A DNA stretch of 64,000 nt from Pseudomonas sp. QTF5 (lineage in GTDB: Bacteria; Pseudomonadota; Gammaproteobacteria; Pseudomonadales; Pseudomonadaceae), in the NCBI RefSeq assembly GCF_000512695.2, contig NZ_AZRW02000007.1:124001-188000 (forward strand), written 5' to 3'. How positions within the stretch are numbered: the stretch's first letter is position 1; every line of letters begins with the position of its first letter. Made by a program: the position numbers and the translations under genes. Below the pieces are notes generated by a model. That model saw only the letters and a list, made by a program, of their open reading frames with translations. It ran no database searches and was not told the DNA's origin. Shown in pieces: positions 9,152-17,329 of the stretch.

Positions 9152-9822
9152 TGAGCGCCAAGCAAAATATCCTCGGCAAATTGCGCAATAGTCTGACAGG
9201 CACCACGCCGGTCGCTGACAATTTCGATGTCGAATTGGTGACCGAGCCCTACTCCTACACGCCCGAGCAACGCATCCCGCAGCTGCGCAAATTGATGGAA
9301 GCGGTGCACACAGAAATTCATCTGACGTCCAGAGAAGGCTGGCCCGCATTGCTCGCACAACTGCTGCGGGATCGCCAATTGCCAAGCCTGTTGATCGCGC
9401 CGACAACACCCCACGGTCAACGTGTCACTCAACATTGGGCGAATAATCCTGACCTGCCTGCGCTCAAAGCCTACAACCGCCCGGTCGAGGAATGGAAAGC
9501 CGAGTTGTTCAATGACACCCCGGCAAGCCTGACCACCACACTCGGCGCGATCGCCGCGACAGGTAGCCTGATTCTCTGGCCGACGCGGGAAGAACCGCGC
9601 CTGATGAGCCTGGTGCCGCCGGTACATTTCGCCTTGCTCAAGGCCAGTGAAATCCGCGACAACTTCTATCAGGTGCAGCAGGAATTTGAATGGGCCCAAG
9701 GCATGCCGACCAACGCTTTGCTGGTCTCCGGCCCATCGAAGACTGCCGACATCGAGCAGGTACTGGCTTACGGTGCCCACGGTCCTAAAGACCTGGTCGT
9801 TCTGATCCTGGAGGACCAATGA
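9151..9822 (+). CDS. lutC: L-lactate dehydrogenase complex subunit LutC (LldG)
   Basis: This is the small LUD-domain subunit of the lactate oxidase complex. The 223-residue product shows the LUD core: the TLGAIAATGSLILWP stretch at about 130-145, then RLMSLVPPVHFAL and a C-terminal VSGPSKTADIEQVLAYGAHGP, abbreviated here to GPSKTADIE. Its start shares one base with the lutB stop (TGATG), and its own stop overlaps the start of dld by 4 bp. All three lut genes are therefore packed for coupled translation. Confidence 0.93.
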   Translation: MSAKQNILGKLRNSLTGTTPVADNFDVELVTEPYSYTPEQRIPQLRKLMEAVHTEIHLTSREGWPALLAQLLRDRQLPSLLIAPTTPHGQRVTQHWANNPDLPALKAYNRPVEEWKAELFNDTPASLTTTLGAIAATGSLILWPTREEPRLMSLVPPVHFALLKASEIRDNFYQVQQEFEWAQGMPTNALLVSGPSKTADIEQVLAYGAHGPKDLVVLILEDQ

Positions 9823-12629
9823 GTCTACCTGTGGCTTTCCTGCGAGATGCGCAGCAACTGATTCCTGAAACGCGACGTTTCGACGATCCGCTGTCGACCT
9901 TGGCCTTCGGCACCGACGCCAGTTTCTACCGGTTGATTCCGAAACTGGTGATCCGCGTCGAGTCCGAAGACGAAGTGGTGGCGCTGCTCAAACTGGCGCA
10001 ACGGGATAAAGTCCCGGTAACCTTCCGCGCCGCCGGCACCAGCCTGTCAGGCCAGGCCATCAGCGATTCCGTGCTGATCGTGCTGGGCGATAACTGGAAC
10101 GGTCGCGAGATTCGCGGGCAAGGAACACAGATCCGTCTGCAACCGGGCGTGATCGGTGCCCAAGCCAACGCCTGGCTGGCACCGTTCGGCCGCAAGATCG
10201 GCCCAGACCCAGCGTCGATCAACGCCTGCAAAATCGGCGGCATCGTCGCCAACAATGCCAGCGGCATGTGCTGCGGCACAGCGCAGAACACCTATCACAC
10301 GCTTGCCGGAATTCGTCTGGTGCTGGCCGATGGCAGCCGTCTCGATACCGAAGACGCCGCCAGTGTGGCGGCCTTCCGAGAGAGCCACGCCGAGCTGCTG
10401 GAACGTCTGGCGACATTGGGCCGCGAGACCCGCGCCAATGCCGAACTGGCTGCGAAAATTCGCCACAAATACCGTCTGAAAAATACCACCGGGCTGTCAC
10501 TCAATGCGCTGGTGGATTTCGACGAGCCTGTGGATATCTTGAGCCACCTGCTGGTGGGCTCCGAAGGCACACTCGGGTTCATCAGCGCGGTGACCTACGA
10601 CACGGTAATCGACCACCCGAACAAGGCGTCGGCGCTGATCGTGTTCCCGGATGTAGAAACCTGCTGCAATGCAGTCACCGTGCTGAAAAGCCAACCTGTA
10701 TCGGCGGTGGAACTGCTGGACCGTCGCAGCCTGCGCTCGGTGCAGGACAAGCCCGGCATGCCAGCTTTCGTACAACAACTGTCGACCAATGCCTGCGCCC
10801 TGCTGATCGAATCCCGCGCAGCCTCTTCCACTTTGTTGCAGGAACAACTGACGCAAATCATGGCGTCACTGACGGGTTTCCCGGTGGAGAAGCAAGTCGA
10901 CTTCACCGAAGACCCGGTGGAAAACGCCCGGCTCTGGGCGATCCGCAAGGATACCTTCCCTGCCGTCGGCGCGGTGCGCAAAACCGGCACCACGGTGATC
11001 ATCGAAGACGTGACCTTCCCGGTGGAACAGCTGGCCAGCGGCGTGAATCGCTTGATCGAGCTGTTCGACAAACATCACTACGACGAAGCGATCCTTTTCG
11101 GACACGCCCTGGAAGGCAATCTGCACTTCGTCTTCACCCAAGGCTTCAACAGCGCGGAAGAAGTCGCACGCTACCAGGCGTTCATGGACGACGTGGCGCA
11201 ATTGGTGGCCGTTGAATTCGGCGGTTCGCTGAAGGCCGAACACGGCACCGGTCGCAACATGGCGCCCTTCGTCGAACTGGAATGGGGTAGCGACGCTTGC
11301 CAGTTGATGTGGCAGCTCAAACGCCTGCTCGACCCTAACGGCATTCTCAACCCGGACGTGGTGCTCAGCGACGATCCGCAGATCCACCTCAAGCACCTGA
11401 AACCGCTGCCCGCCGCCGATGAGATTGTGGATAAGTGCATCGAGTGCGGTTTCTGCGAACCGGTGTGCCCGTCGAAAGACCTGACGCTGAGCCCACGCCA
11501 ACGCATCGTGATCTGGCGTGACATCCAGGCGAAGAAACGCGCCGGCACAGATACCGCCGAGCTGGAGCAGGCCTACGAATACCAAGGCATCGATACATGC
11601 GCCGCCACCGGCCTGTGTGCCCAACGTTGCCCTGTAGGAATCAACACCGGTGAGCTGGTGAAAAAGCTCCGCGGCCGTAAAGCAACGCATACGAAAACCG
11701 CCAACTGGATCGAGGGTAATTTCGCCACCGCGCTGCAAGGCGCACGCTTCACCCTGCACGTCGCCAACGGTGCACGGATGCTGCTGGGGGCGCCACGCCT
11801 GGCGAAACTGTCGGCATCGCTGACGCGGCTGTCCAAGGGGCAGGTTCCGCAATGGACCAACGCCATGCCGCAACCGGAAAGAGCCATTCGCTTCAGCCCG
11901 ACGGTGTCGGATGAACGGCCTCGGGTGGTGTACCTGGCGGCCTGCGTGTCGCGGGTCATGGGCCCGGCGGCGGGTGATAAAGAGCAAATGTCGCTGTATG
12001 AAAAAACCCGTGGCCTGTTGGAAAAGGCCGGTTACCAGGTAGTTTTTCCGGACAATCAGGACAACCTCTGCTGTGGTCAGCCATTCGCCTCCAAAGGCTA
12101 CGCCGAACAGGCCGAACACAAACGCCAGGAACTGATCGGCGCACTGCTGCACGCCAGCCGAGGCGGGCTCGACCCGATCTATTGCGACACCAGCCCCTGT
12201 ACCTTGCGGCTGGTTCAGGACTTGGGCGAGGTGCGACTGGACCTGTACGATCCGGTGCGTTTCATCCGCACTCACTTGATGGATCGTCTCGATTTCACCC
12301 CCCAGGAAGCCCCGATCGCGTTGCACGTCACCTGCAGCACGCAGCATCTCGGCGAGAGCCAGGCGTTGATTGATCTGGCGCGCAAATGCAGTAAAAACGT
12401 GGTCATTCCGGAAGGCATTCACTGCTGCGGTTTTGCCGGGGAAAAGGGCTTCACCACCCCGCAATTGAATGCCCATTCGTTACGCACGCTGAAGGACGCG
12501 GTACAGCATTGCAGCGAAGGGATTTCTACCAGTCGCACTTGTGAAATCGGTCTGACGCAACACGGCGCAATTGACTACCACGGTCTGGTCTATCTGGTCG
12601 ATCGGGTGACCCAGGCCAGGGCGACCTAA
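9819..12629 (+). CDS. dld: FAD- and Fe-S-containing D-lactate dehydrogenase (Dld-II type)
   Basis: This is a membrane-associated oxidoreductase predicted to convert D-lactate to pyruvate, passing electrons toward quinones. The 936-residue product is a fusion of a GlcD-like half and a GlcF-like half. The FAD-binding PCMH domain is at about 35-215 (TFRAAGTSLSGQAISD), and the FAD-oxidase C-terminal domain at about 240-510 (GHALEGNLHF, LKAEHGTGRNMAP). Two 4Fe-4S motifs follow (CIECGFCEPVCPS and CAATGLCAQRCPVG), then two CCG modules (CCGQPFASKGYAEQ and CCGFAGEKGF). It is the last gene of the lactate operon. In P. aeruginosa the equivalent gene stands in lldPDE; here lutABC takes the place of lldD. 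Confidence 0.92.
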   Translation: MSLPVAFLRDAQQLIPETRRFDDPLSTLAFGTDASFYRLIPKLVIRVESEDEVVALLKLAQRDKVPVTFRAAGTSLSGQAISDSVLIVLGDNWNGREIRGQGTQIRLQPGVIGAQANAWLAPFGRKIGPDPASINACKIGGIVANNASGMCCGTAQNTYHTLAGIRLVLADGSRLDTEDAASVAAFRESHAELLERLATLGRETRANAELAAKIRHKYRLKNTTGLSLNALVDFDEPVDILSHLLVGSEGTLGFISAVTYDTVIDHPNKASALIVFPDVETCCNAVTVLKSQPVSAVELLDRRSLRSVQDKPGMPAFVQQLSTNACALLIESRAASSTLLQEQLTQIMASLTGFPVEKQVDFTEDPVENARLWAIRKDTFPAVGAVRKTGTTVIIEDVTFPVEQLASGVNRLIELFDKHHYDEAILFGHALEGNLHFVFTQGFNSAEEVARYQAFMDDVAQLVAVEFGGSLKAEHGTGRNMAPFVELEWGSDACQLMWQLKRLLDPNGILNPDVVLSDDPQIHLKHLKPLPAADEIVDKCIECGFCEPVCPSKDLTLSPRQRIVIWRDIQAKKRAGTDTAELEQAYEYQGIDTCAATGLCAQRCPVGINTGELVKKLRGRKATHTKTANWIEGNFATALQGARFTLHVANGARMLLGAPRLAKLSASLTRLSKGQVPQWTNAMPQPERAIRFSPTVSDERPRVVYLAACVSRVMGPAAGDKEQMSLYEKTRGLLEKAGYQVVFPDNQDNLCCGQPFASKGYAEQAEHKRQELIGALLHASRGGLDPIYCDTSPCTLRLVQDLGEVRLDLYDPVRFIRTHLMDRLDFTPQEAPIALHVTCSTQHLGESQALIDLARKCSKNVVIPEGIHCCGFAGEKGFTTPQLNAHSLRTLKDAVQHCSEGISTSRTCEIGLTQHGAIDYHGLVYLVDRVTQARAT

Positions 12630-12756
12630 GAAAAATAGAACCCTGACGCAGTGCCGCAGTCCACTGATCAAGTCCCGCAAGCGTGGGACCTTCCCCCAAA
12701 TTGGCAGCCCGTCCTGATGGCCAGCGATGCCTGCCCTTCAGTTCAAGGAGATACAC

Positions 12757-13029
12757 ATGAAACGCTCTGTACTGTTAGGTCTGTTCGTTACTGCCTCACT
12801 GCTGGCGTCTCCCTCGTTTGCCGCCGAAGACCTCTGTGCGGTCAACTTGAAAACCATCGAAAATGCCAAGTCACAGACTCCTCCAGAGATGACTGATCAG
12901 GTAATGGAAAGCGTCACGAAAGCCAAAGCCGATCAGGCAAAAGGCACCAAGGAAGGGACTGATGATTGCATAGCCGAGACCGAACAAACGATCCAGCAAC
13001 TCAAGAACGCGAACAAAGGCGGGAAGTAA
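12757..13029 (+). CDS. Small secreted protein, paralogue 1
   Basis: This unrecognised 90-residue protein has a clear Sec signal peptide (MKRSVLLGLFVTASLLASPSFAA) cut near residue 22, which sends it to the periplasm. The mature part is helical and Lys/Glu-rich, with two cysteines (after AAEDL and in DDC) that could form a disulfide. An excellent ribosome site (AAGGAG) precedes the ATG. It resembles the next gene at 13426 in signal peptide, cysteine placement and upstream sequence, so the two arose by duplication. No function can be assigned. Confidence 0.8.
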   Translation: MKRSVLLGLFVTASLLASPSFAAEDLCAVNLKTIENAKSQTPPEMTDQVMESVTKAKADQAKGTKEGTDDCIAETEQTIQQLKNANKGGK

Positions 13030-13035
13030 TCCAGC

Positions 13036-13061
13036 ACAAGGCCAACCTTCGGCTTGGCCTT
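13036..13061 (+). terminator. Hairpin after small secreted protein 1
   Basis: CAAGGCCAA and TTGGCCTTG form a 9-bp stem 6 bp after the stop codon. No T-run follows. The second paralogue is followed by a related but shorter hairpin with the same CCTTCGG loop, at about 13711-13730. Confidence 0.55.
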
Positions 13062-13095
13062 GTGGCCCCCCGGCACCACCCAATATGAAGCAAAC

Positions 13096-13120
13096 CAAAA
13101 CCCGCCAAATGCGGGTTTTG
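13096..13120 (+). terminator. Terminator hairpin, copy 1 of a 43-nt repeated element
   Basis: A perfect 10-bp stem (CAAAACCCGC and GCGGGTTTTG) surrounds the loop CAAAT and is followed by TTGCATCTGGAGTTTGGT. The same element recurs at 34358-34400, with a base-pair-preserving change in the stem. Confidence 0.75.
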
Positions 13121-13138
13121 TTGCATCTGGAGTTTGGT

Positions 13139-13425
13139 CATGCGTGCACCGCCCGCGTCGCGGTGAAAAAACTCGACGCCCTGCCCAAATCCGTGGGAGA
13201 AGTCCATAGGAGCGAGGCCTTGCAAGAGGCCACCAGTGAAAAGAGGCACGTGTGCTCCTTTGCTTCTATCAAACAGTTTATTCATAGCCCTTCTGCCAAA
13301 ACCGAATTACTGCGCAGCGACGTAGTCTTTTAAGTAGGCCCCATCAATCGTGGCTTATTTTCCGACCTCGGCCGAGCCGCCCGCTCATACGGCAGCACCG
13401 AGATCATCAGTTCAAGGAGATATCC
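13139..13425. other. Intergenic stretch without a supported gene
   Basis: Between the terminator element and the second small secreted protein I see a degraded REP-like fragment (near 13191-13225) and the ribosome site of the next gene (AAGGAG at 13414-13419). No coding frame with a credible start and ribosome site was found. Confidence 0.5.
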
Positions 13426-13692
13426 ATGAAAAGTACCGCACTCGCTGGTCTGTTCATTTCTGCTGCGTTGTTGGCCTCTCCCGTATTGGCTGCGGACAAC
13501 AACCTGTGTACGAGCAAGCTGCAGGAGTTCAAAAACAAAGTGACTTCACTGCCGGCGACCTCCACAAACACCGCAATGGAGATCAAAAGGCTGCTGTCCA
13601 GCGCCGAAGCTTCACAAGCCTCTGGGGACGACAAAAAATGCGTCACCGAGGCCACACAGGGATTGTCACTCGCTAACCAAGCCAACCCATAA
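13426..13692 (+). CDS. Small secreted protein, paralogue 2
   Basis: This unrecognised 88-residue protein is a paralogue of the gene at 12757. It has a Sec signal peptide (MKSTALAGLFISAALLASPVLAA) and a mature helical part with two cysteines, in NNLCTSKL and DKKCVTEA. The 20 bp before the start (CAGTTCAAGGAGATA) are nearly the same in both genes. It lies just upstream of ssrA. Function is unknown; periplasmic location is the only inference I would make. Confidence 0.8.
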   Translation: MKSTALAGLFISAALLASPVLAADNNLCTSKLQEFKNKVTSLPATSTNTAMEIKRLLSSAEASQASGDDKKCVTEATQGLSLANQANP

Positions 13693-13787
13693 CCTGCGAT
13701 GGACAACCTTCGGGTTGGCCTTCTGAGCCGTGTTGGCGTACACTGCGCGTGCTTGTTGCTCACTTTGATTCACAGAGCACCAGGCTC

Positions 13788-14181
13788 GGGGCCGTTTAGG
13801 ATTCGACGCCGGTTGCGAAACTTTAGGTGCATGCCGAGTTGGTAACAGAACTCGTAAATCCACTGTTGCAACTTTCTATAGTTGCCAATGACGAAACCTA
13901 CGGGGAATACGCTCTCGCTGCGTAAGCAGCCTTAGCCCTTCCCTCCTGGTACCTTCGGGTCCAGCAATCATCAGGGGATGTCTGTAAACCCAAAGTGATT
14001 GTCATATAGAACAGAATCGCCGTGCAGTACGTTGTGGACGAAGCGGCTAAAACTTACACAACTCGCCCAAAGCACCCTGCCCGTCGGGTCGCTGAGGGTT
14101 AACTTAATAGACACGGCTACGCATGTAGTACCGACAGCGGAGTACTGGCGGACGGGGGTTCAAATCCCCCCGGCTCCACCA
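13788..14181 (+). ncRNA. ssrA: Transfer-messenger RNA (tmRNA, SsrA)
   Basis: tmRNA rescues stalled ribosomes together with SmpB and adds a degradation tag. The 5' end GGGGCCG pairs with 3' CGGCTCC before the CCA end, forming the acceptor stem (one G-U pair). The tRNA-like T-loop GGTTCAAATCC lies just before the 3' end. The tag frame starts at GCC 13884 and runs to TAA 13923-13925, giving ANDETYGEYALAA. Several pseudoknot stems follow. The gene is intact although a 20-kb island is inserted directly after its CCA, because the integration site reproduces the 3' end. Confidence 0.97.
14159..14181 (+). repeat. Left attachment site (attL) at the 3' end of ssrA
   Basis: The last 23 bases of ssrA (TTCAAATCCCCCCGGC then TCCACCA) are the left copy of the island's direct repeat. 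An imperfect copy occurs at 34324-34345. tmRNA 3' ends are well-known targets for P4-type integrases, and such an integrase starts 188 bp to the right. Confidence 0.8.
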
Positions 14182-14294
14182 CTTCATCATCTAAAGACGT
14201 CCACGGACGTCTTTTTTTGTGCCTGAAATCCAGTGAATACGGGGGTTTCAGGGCTGCGGGAGGCTTTCTAGGTTATTTGAGTTCCAGGCGATTT

Positions 14295-14344
14295 GGTATT
14301 CCCAATGGTATTCCCGGCTACCCGGCGTTAATCTTGGGAATACC
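14295..14344. repeat. Paired GGTATTCCC repeats near the left end, candidate integrase arm sites
   Basis: GGTATTCCC occurs at 14295-14303 and 14307-14315, 12 bp apart, and once inverted at 14336-14344 just before the integrase start. The right end has the same pair with the same 12-bp spacing. Such repeats at both ends fit the arm-type binding sites of tyrosine integrases, and the inverted copy may also let the integrase regulate its own gene. Confidence 0.6.
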
Positions 14345-14368
14345 AAAAGGTGTCATGGAGTACTTCTC

Positions 14369-15625
14369 ATGTGCGCTCAAACCACCCGCCTCTCCGACCG
14401 CCAGCTCAAGGCGGTCAAACCGAAAGACAAGGATTACGTCCTCACCGATGGCGACGGGCTCCAACTGCGAGTCAGGGTCAATCGCTCGATGCAGTGGAAT
14501 TTCAACTACCGGCATCCCGTCACCAAGAATCGAATCAACATGGCACTCGGCTCTTATCCCGAGGTTTCTCTTGCGCAAGCCAGGAAGAAAACCGTTGAGG
14601 CCAGAGAGCTGCTTGCGCAGGGCATCGACCCCAAAGCTCAGCGCAATGAGCTGCTGGAAACCAAACGGGCTGAAACGGAACACACCTTCGAGAATGTGGC
14701 CACCGCCTGGTTCGAATTGAAAAAGGATTCCGTCACACCCGCGTATGCCGAAGACATCTGGCGCTCACTCACGCTGCATGTATTTCCGAGCATGAAATCA
14801 ACGCCGTTATCAGAAGTGAGTGCCCCGATGGTCATCAAGCTGCTTCGTCCGATTGAGGCCAAAGGCAGCCTCGAGACGGTTAAGCGAGTGAGCCAGCGCC
14901 TTAACGAGATCATGACCTACGGGGTCAACTCCGGAATGATCTTTGCCAATCCTCTCAGCGGCATTCGAGCGGTATTTAAGAAACCCAAGAAAGAAAATAT
15001 GGCCGCGCTGCCACCTGATGAGCTTCCGGAGCTCATGATGGAAATCGCGAACGCCAGTATCAAGCGGACGACCCGCTGCCTGATCGAATGGCAACTTCAT
15101 ACCATGACCCGCCCCGCCGAGGCGGCCACCACTCGATGGGCAGATATCGACTTCGACAAACGCATCTGGACCATCCCTCCGGAGCGAATGAAAAAGCGGC
15201 GTCCGCATACAATCCCGTTGACCGAACATGCACTCTCATTATTGGAGACGCTTAAACCCCATAGCGGCCACAGGGAATATGTGTTCCCGTCAGATAGAAA
15301 CCCGCGCACCCACGCGAATAGCCAAACAGCCAACATGGCGTTGAAGCGGATGGGTTTCCAGGACCGCTTGGTCAGCCACGGCATGCGCTCCATGGCCAGC
15401 ACAATCCTGAACGAGCATGGATGGGATCCGGAACTGATCGAAGTCGCGCTGGCGCATGTCGACAAGGACGAAGTTCGGAGCGCCTACAACCGGGCGGATT
15501 ACATCGAACGTCGGCGCCCGATGATGGCCTGGTGGAGTGAACATATCCAGAAAGCGGCTACCGGCAGCCTGTCAGCGTCGGCCATCAATCAAACCAGGGA
15601 CCGCAAGGTGGTGCCGATACGCTGA
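14369..15625 (+). CDS. P4-type tyrosine integrase of the island
   Basis: This site-specific recombinase would insert and excise the island at ssrA. The 418-residue product has an N-terminal DUF4102 arm-binding domain at about 8-95 (VLTDGDGLQLRVR, MALGSYPEVSLAQAR), a SAM-like core-binding domain at about 105-200 and a catalytic domain at about 215-385. Catalytic residues visible are R248 (TMTRPAEAATTRW), H337 and R340 (SHGMRSMAST), H363 (LAHVD) and Tyr373 (AYNRADYIERRR). GGAG at 14357 supports the start. The length is normal and the gene looks intact. Confidence 0.95.
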   Translation: MCAQTTRLSDRQLKAVKPKDKDYVLTDGDGLQLRVRVNRSMQWNFNYRHPVTKNRINMALGSYPEVSLAQARKKTVEARELLAQGIDPKAQRNELLETKRAETEHTFENVATAWFELKKDSVTPAYAEDIWRSLTLHVFPSMKSTPLSEVSAPMVIKLLRPIEAKGSLETVKRVSQRLNEIMTYGVNSGMIFANPLSGIRAVFKKPKKENMAALPPDELPELMMEIANASIKRTTRCLIEWQLHTMTRPAEAATTRWADIDFDKRIWTIPPERMKKRRPHTIPLTEHALSLLETLKPHSGHREYVFPSDRNPRTHANSQTANMALKRMGFQDRLVSHGMRSMASTILNEHGWDPELIEVALAHVDKDEVRSAYNRADYIERRRPMMAWWSEHIQKAATGSLSASAINQTRDRKVVPIR

Positions 15626-15684
15626 CATCACGGCGACAGTTCATGCCATCCGTGTAGTGGAGCTTGCCAGCGCTTCTTCGGCCA

Positions 15685-15729
15685 AGCCCCTGAGTATGGG
15701 AAGGCTCCGCATTCCCATACCCAGGGGCT
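15685..15729. terminator. Long hairpin after the integrase gene
   Basis: A 19-position stem with one mismatch (AGCCCCTG-A-GTATGGGAA and its complement) encloses 7 to 9 bases. It separates the convergent integrase and the 89-residue gene and probably ends transcription from one or both sides, although a T-run is missing. Confidence 0.6.
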
Positions 15730-15745
15730 CACGCTTAAAGGTCTA

Positions 15746-16015
15746 TCAGGCAACCACGGCTTTTGCCTTTCTAAGGCGGATCAACCCTGCTGTTAACTCG
15801 TAGTAGTAGACGGTAGCTGGAGCTGAGCATCGCAGGTAGTGCTCCAGAAACCATCTCACGTGCTTTTCTCTCCAGGACCAGGGAGTCGCGCAACCCCAGC
15901 GTTCACGAATCACCTCGTGCATCCTTTCTGCTTGCCTGATGTGCCGCTGCCGCGTGGCATGCGCACCTTTGAGCACAGGGTTCAGAAACAACGCTATGTC
16001 GAACTCAGACGTCAT
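15746..16015 (-). CDS. Small protein coupled to the second recombinase
   Basis: This 89-residue protein has no firm family. It is basic and helical (MTSEFDIALFLNPVLKG; HATRQRHIRQAERMHEVIRE; HVRWFLEHYL). It resembles a core-binding (SAM-like) recombinase segment more than anything else, which is an inference only. Its start overlaps the stop of the recombinase gene by 4 bp, so the two are probably made together. It is the last gene of the minus-strand module that begins with the DUF3987 protein. Confidence 0.6.
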   Translation of the reverse strand: MTSEFDIALFLNPVLKGAHATRQRHIRQAERMHEVIRERWGCATPWSWREKHVRWFLEHYLRCSAPATVYYYELTAGLIRLRKAKAVVA

Positions 16016-16992
16016 CGCCGACCTCCGATGTAGGCACTCACCACATCGATGCGGTTATGTCCCAACTCGTGGCTGATCTGCTTACGGGCTCGTTGATCAA
16101 GTGCTCGATCCTCTTGATGAACACGACCGCCATTAACGGGTGCAGGAAAGCCGATTAGCTGCTCATAGCGCTCACAGGCGTAGGCCGCCCGCAGCTCATG
16201 AAAACCTTTCAATCCATACTCATGCAGGATGTCCCGTGCCGGTCGCACAACTGCCTGCATAAAGTCTTTATAGCTTTCGTCGGGCGCCAACAAATTCCGG
16301 CTGCCATTGGGTGAGGTCGCGCTGGCCCAACCCAGGGCATCGCGAACTTGATCCGTTGCCGTAATCCAGCGCGGTGCCGAGGCCCCTGATCGACCACCTT
16401 TGGTGCCATCCTGGATGTTGATCTTGCCCAGTTGCCGAACCTCACGTTGCAGTCGGGGCAGATCGGCCAGGATCGCTTCGCGCAGGCGCATACCAGTCTC
16501 ACGGGCGAGGAGCACAATGGCACTCACCCTCGATTGCTGACGATCTGACAGCGCCCGCGCGATCAACTCGACCTGCGCACGGTCTTGGCCTTGCGGAGCC
16601 TCACTACGCACGCTTGAGCGCTGCAAGCCCAGCGCCTTACTCGGACTCGGGATTTTGACGTACTGATCACCGCGTAGCGCGGCCATCGTTTGGTTCACGC
16701 TGGACAGTCGGTTCTGCGCGGTGGCAATGCCGACGTTGCCCTGATCAACCTGCTCCCGCACGTGGACGGCGTACCGCATGAGGATCTCGCGGTCTATCTG
16801 GCGCGCGTCGTTGACCCTCGGTCCTTCATCGGATCGACACCAATGCACGAACGCCTGCCAGCGATCACTATGGGCTTTGACGGTAGCAAAATGGCCGTCG
16901 CCAAACAGGTCTTTCAGTGCTTGCGGTCCAGCATAGCTAAGCTGGCGACCGAAGCCGAAATTGCGCCCCGCTCGCTTACCGACCCGAGCCAT
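16012..16992 (-). CDS. Second tyrosine recombinase (integrase domain-containing, Integrase_1 type)
   Basis: This 326-residue protein resembles recombinases of the Phage_int_SAM_2 plus Integrase_1 type found in pseudomonad islands. The N-terminus is basic (MARVGKRAGRNFGFGRQ). The catalytic-like residues are the Arg in LARETGMRLREAI, the HExR in GFHELRAAYACERYE, the His in SHELGHNRIDVVS and the final Tyr in SAYIGGRR. The start was moved 19 codons inside the longest frame because the upstream gene ends there. Since another integrase already serves ssrA, this one may have a different job, such as copy resolution or regulation. Confidence 0.75.
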   Translation of the reverse strand: MARVGKRAGRNFGFGRQLSYAGPQALKDLFGDGHFATVKAHSDRWQAFVHWCRSDEGPRVNDARQIDREILMRYAVHVREQVDQGNVGIATAQNRLSSVNQTMAALRGDQYVKIPSPSKALGLQRSSVRSEAPQGQDRAQVELIARALSDRQQSRVSAIVLLARETGMRLREAILADLPRLQREVRQLGKINIQDGTKGGRSGASAPRWITATDQVRDALGWASATSPNGSRNLLAPDESYKDFMQAVVRPARDILHEYGLKGFHELRAAYACERYEQLIGFPAPVNGGRVHQEDRALDQRARKQISHELGHNRIDVVSAYIGGRR

Positions 16993-17329
16993 TTTTCTGT
17001 TCCTGATCGACTGCCGCGAGATCATGCAAAAGGGCTCGCCAGTGCGCACTTACAATCGCGAACTGAGCCCAATCAGTCGGGCGAAAACACAGCGTGTTGT
17101 CGGTGACGTAAAGATGCGCACCCTCCTCTTTCAACCATTGAATAATGGCTGTCGTAGAGGCGATAGCTTTACGGGTGGTGGCGACACTGGCGACAGCGGC
17201 GACAACCCTTGTCCTGCCTGGTTTTGAGCGTGGCGACAAAGTGGCGACAGTAGCGGCGACAAATCGCGCTTTGGGCTCCTTTTGACGCTGAGCCAGATGG
17301 TTGCGCAGCGCTTCATCAAGATTAAACAT
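16976..17329 (-). CDS. Small protein between DUF3987 gene and recombinase
   Basis: This unrecognised 117-residue protein starts MFNLDEALRNHLAQRQKEP. Its start overlaps the DUF3987 stop by 8 bp and its end overlaps the recombinase start, so it belongs to the operon. A middle segment rich in Val, Ala and Thr (ATVATLSP and AAVASVATT) comes from two clusters of GTCGCC repeats in the DNA. The C-terminal part (IIQWLKEEGAHLYVTDNTLCF, shown here only as KEEGAHLYVT) looks like an ordinary folded domain. Function is unknown. Confidence 0.6.
   Translation of the reverse strand: MFNLDEALRNHLAQRQKEPKARFVAATVATLSPRSKPGRTRVVAAVASVATTRKAIASTTAIIQWLKEEGAHLYVTDNTLCFRPTDWAQFAIVSAHWRALLHDLAAVDQEQKNGSGR

Noticed and set aside
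10866..12476. 536-codon minus-strand frame opposite dld
   Set aside because: Antisense shadow of dld; the plus-strand frame carries all Fe-S and CCG motifs.
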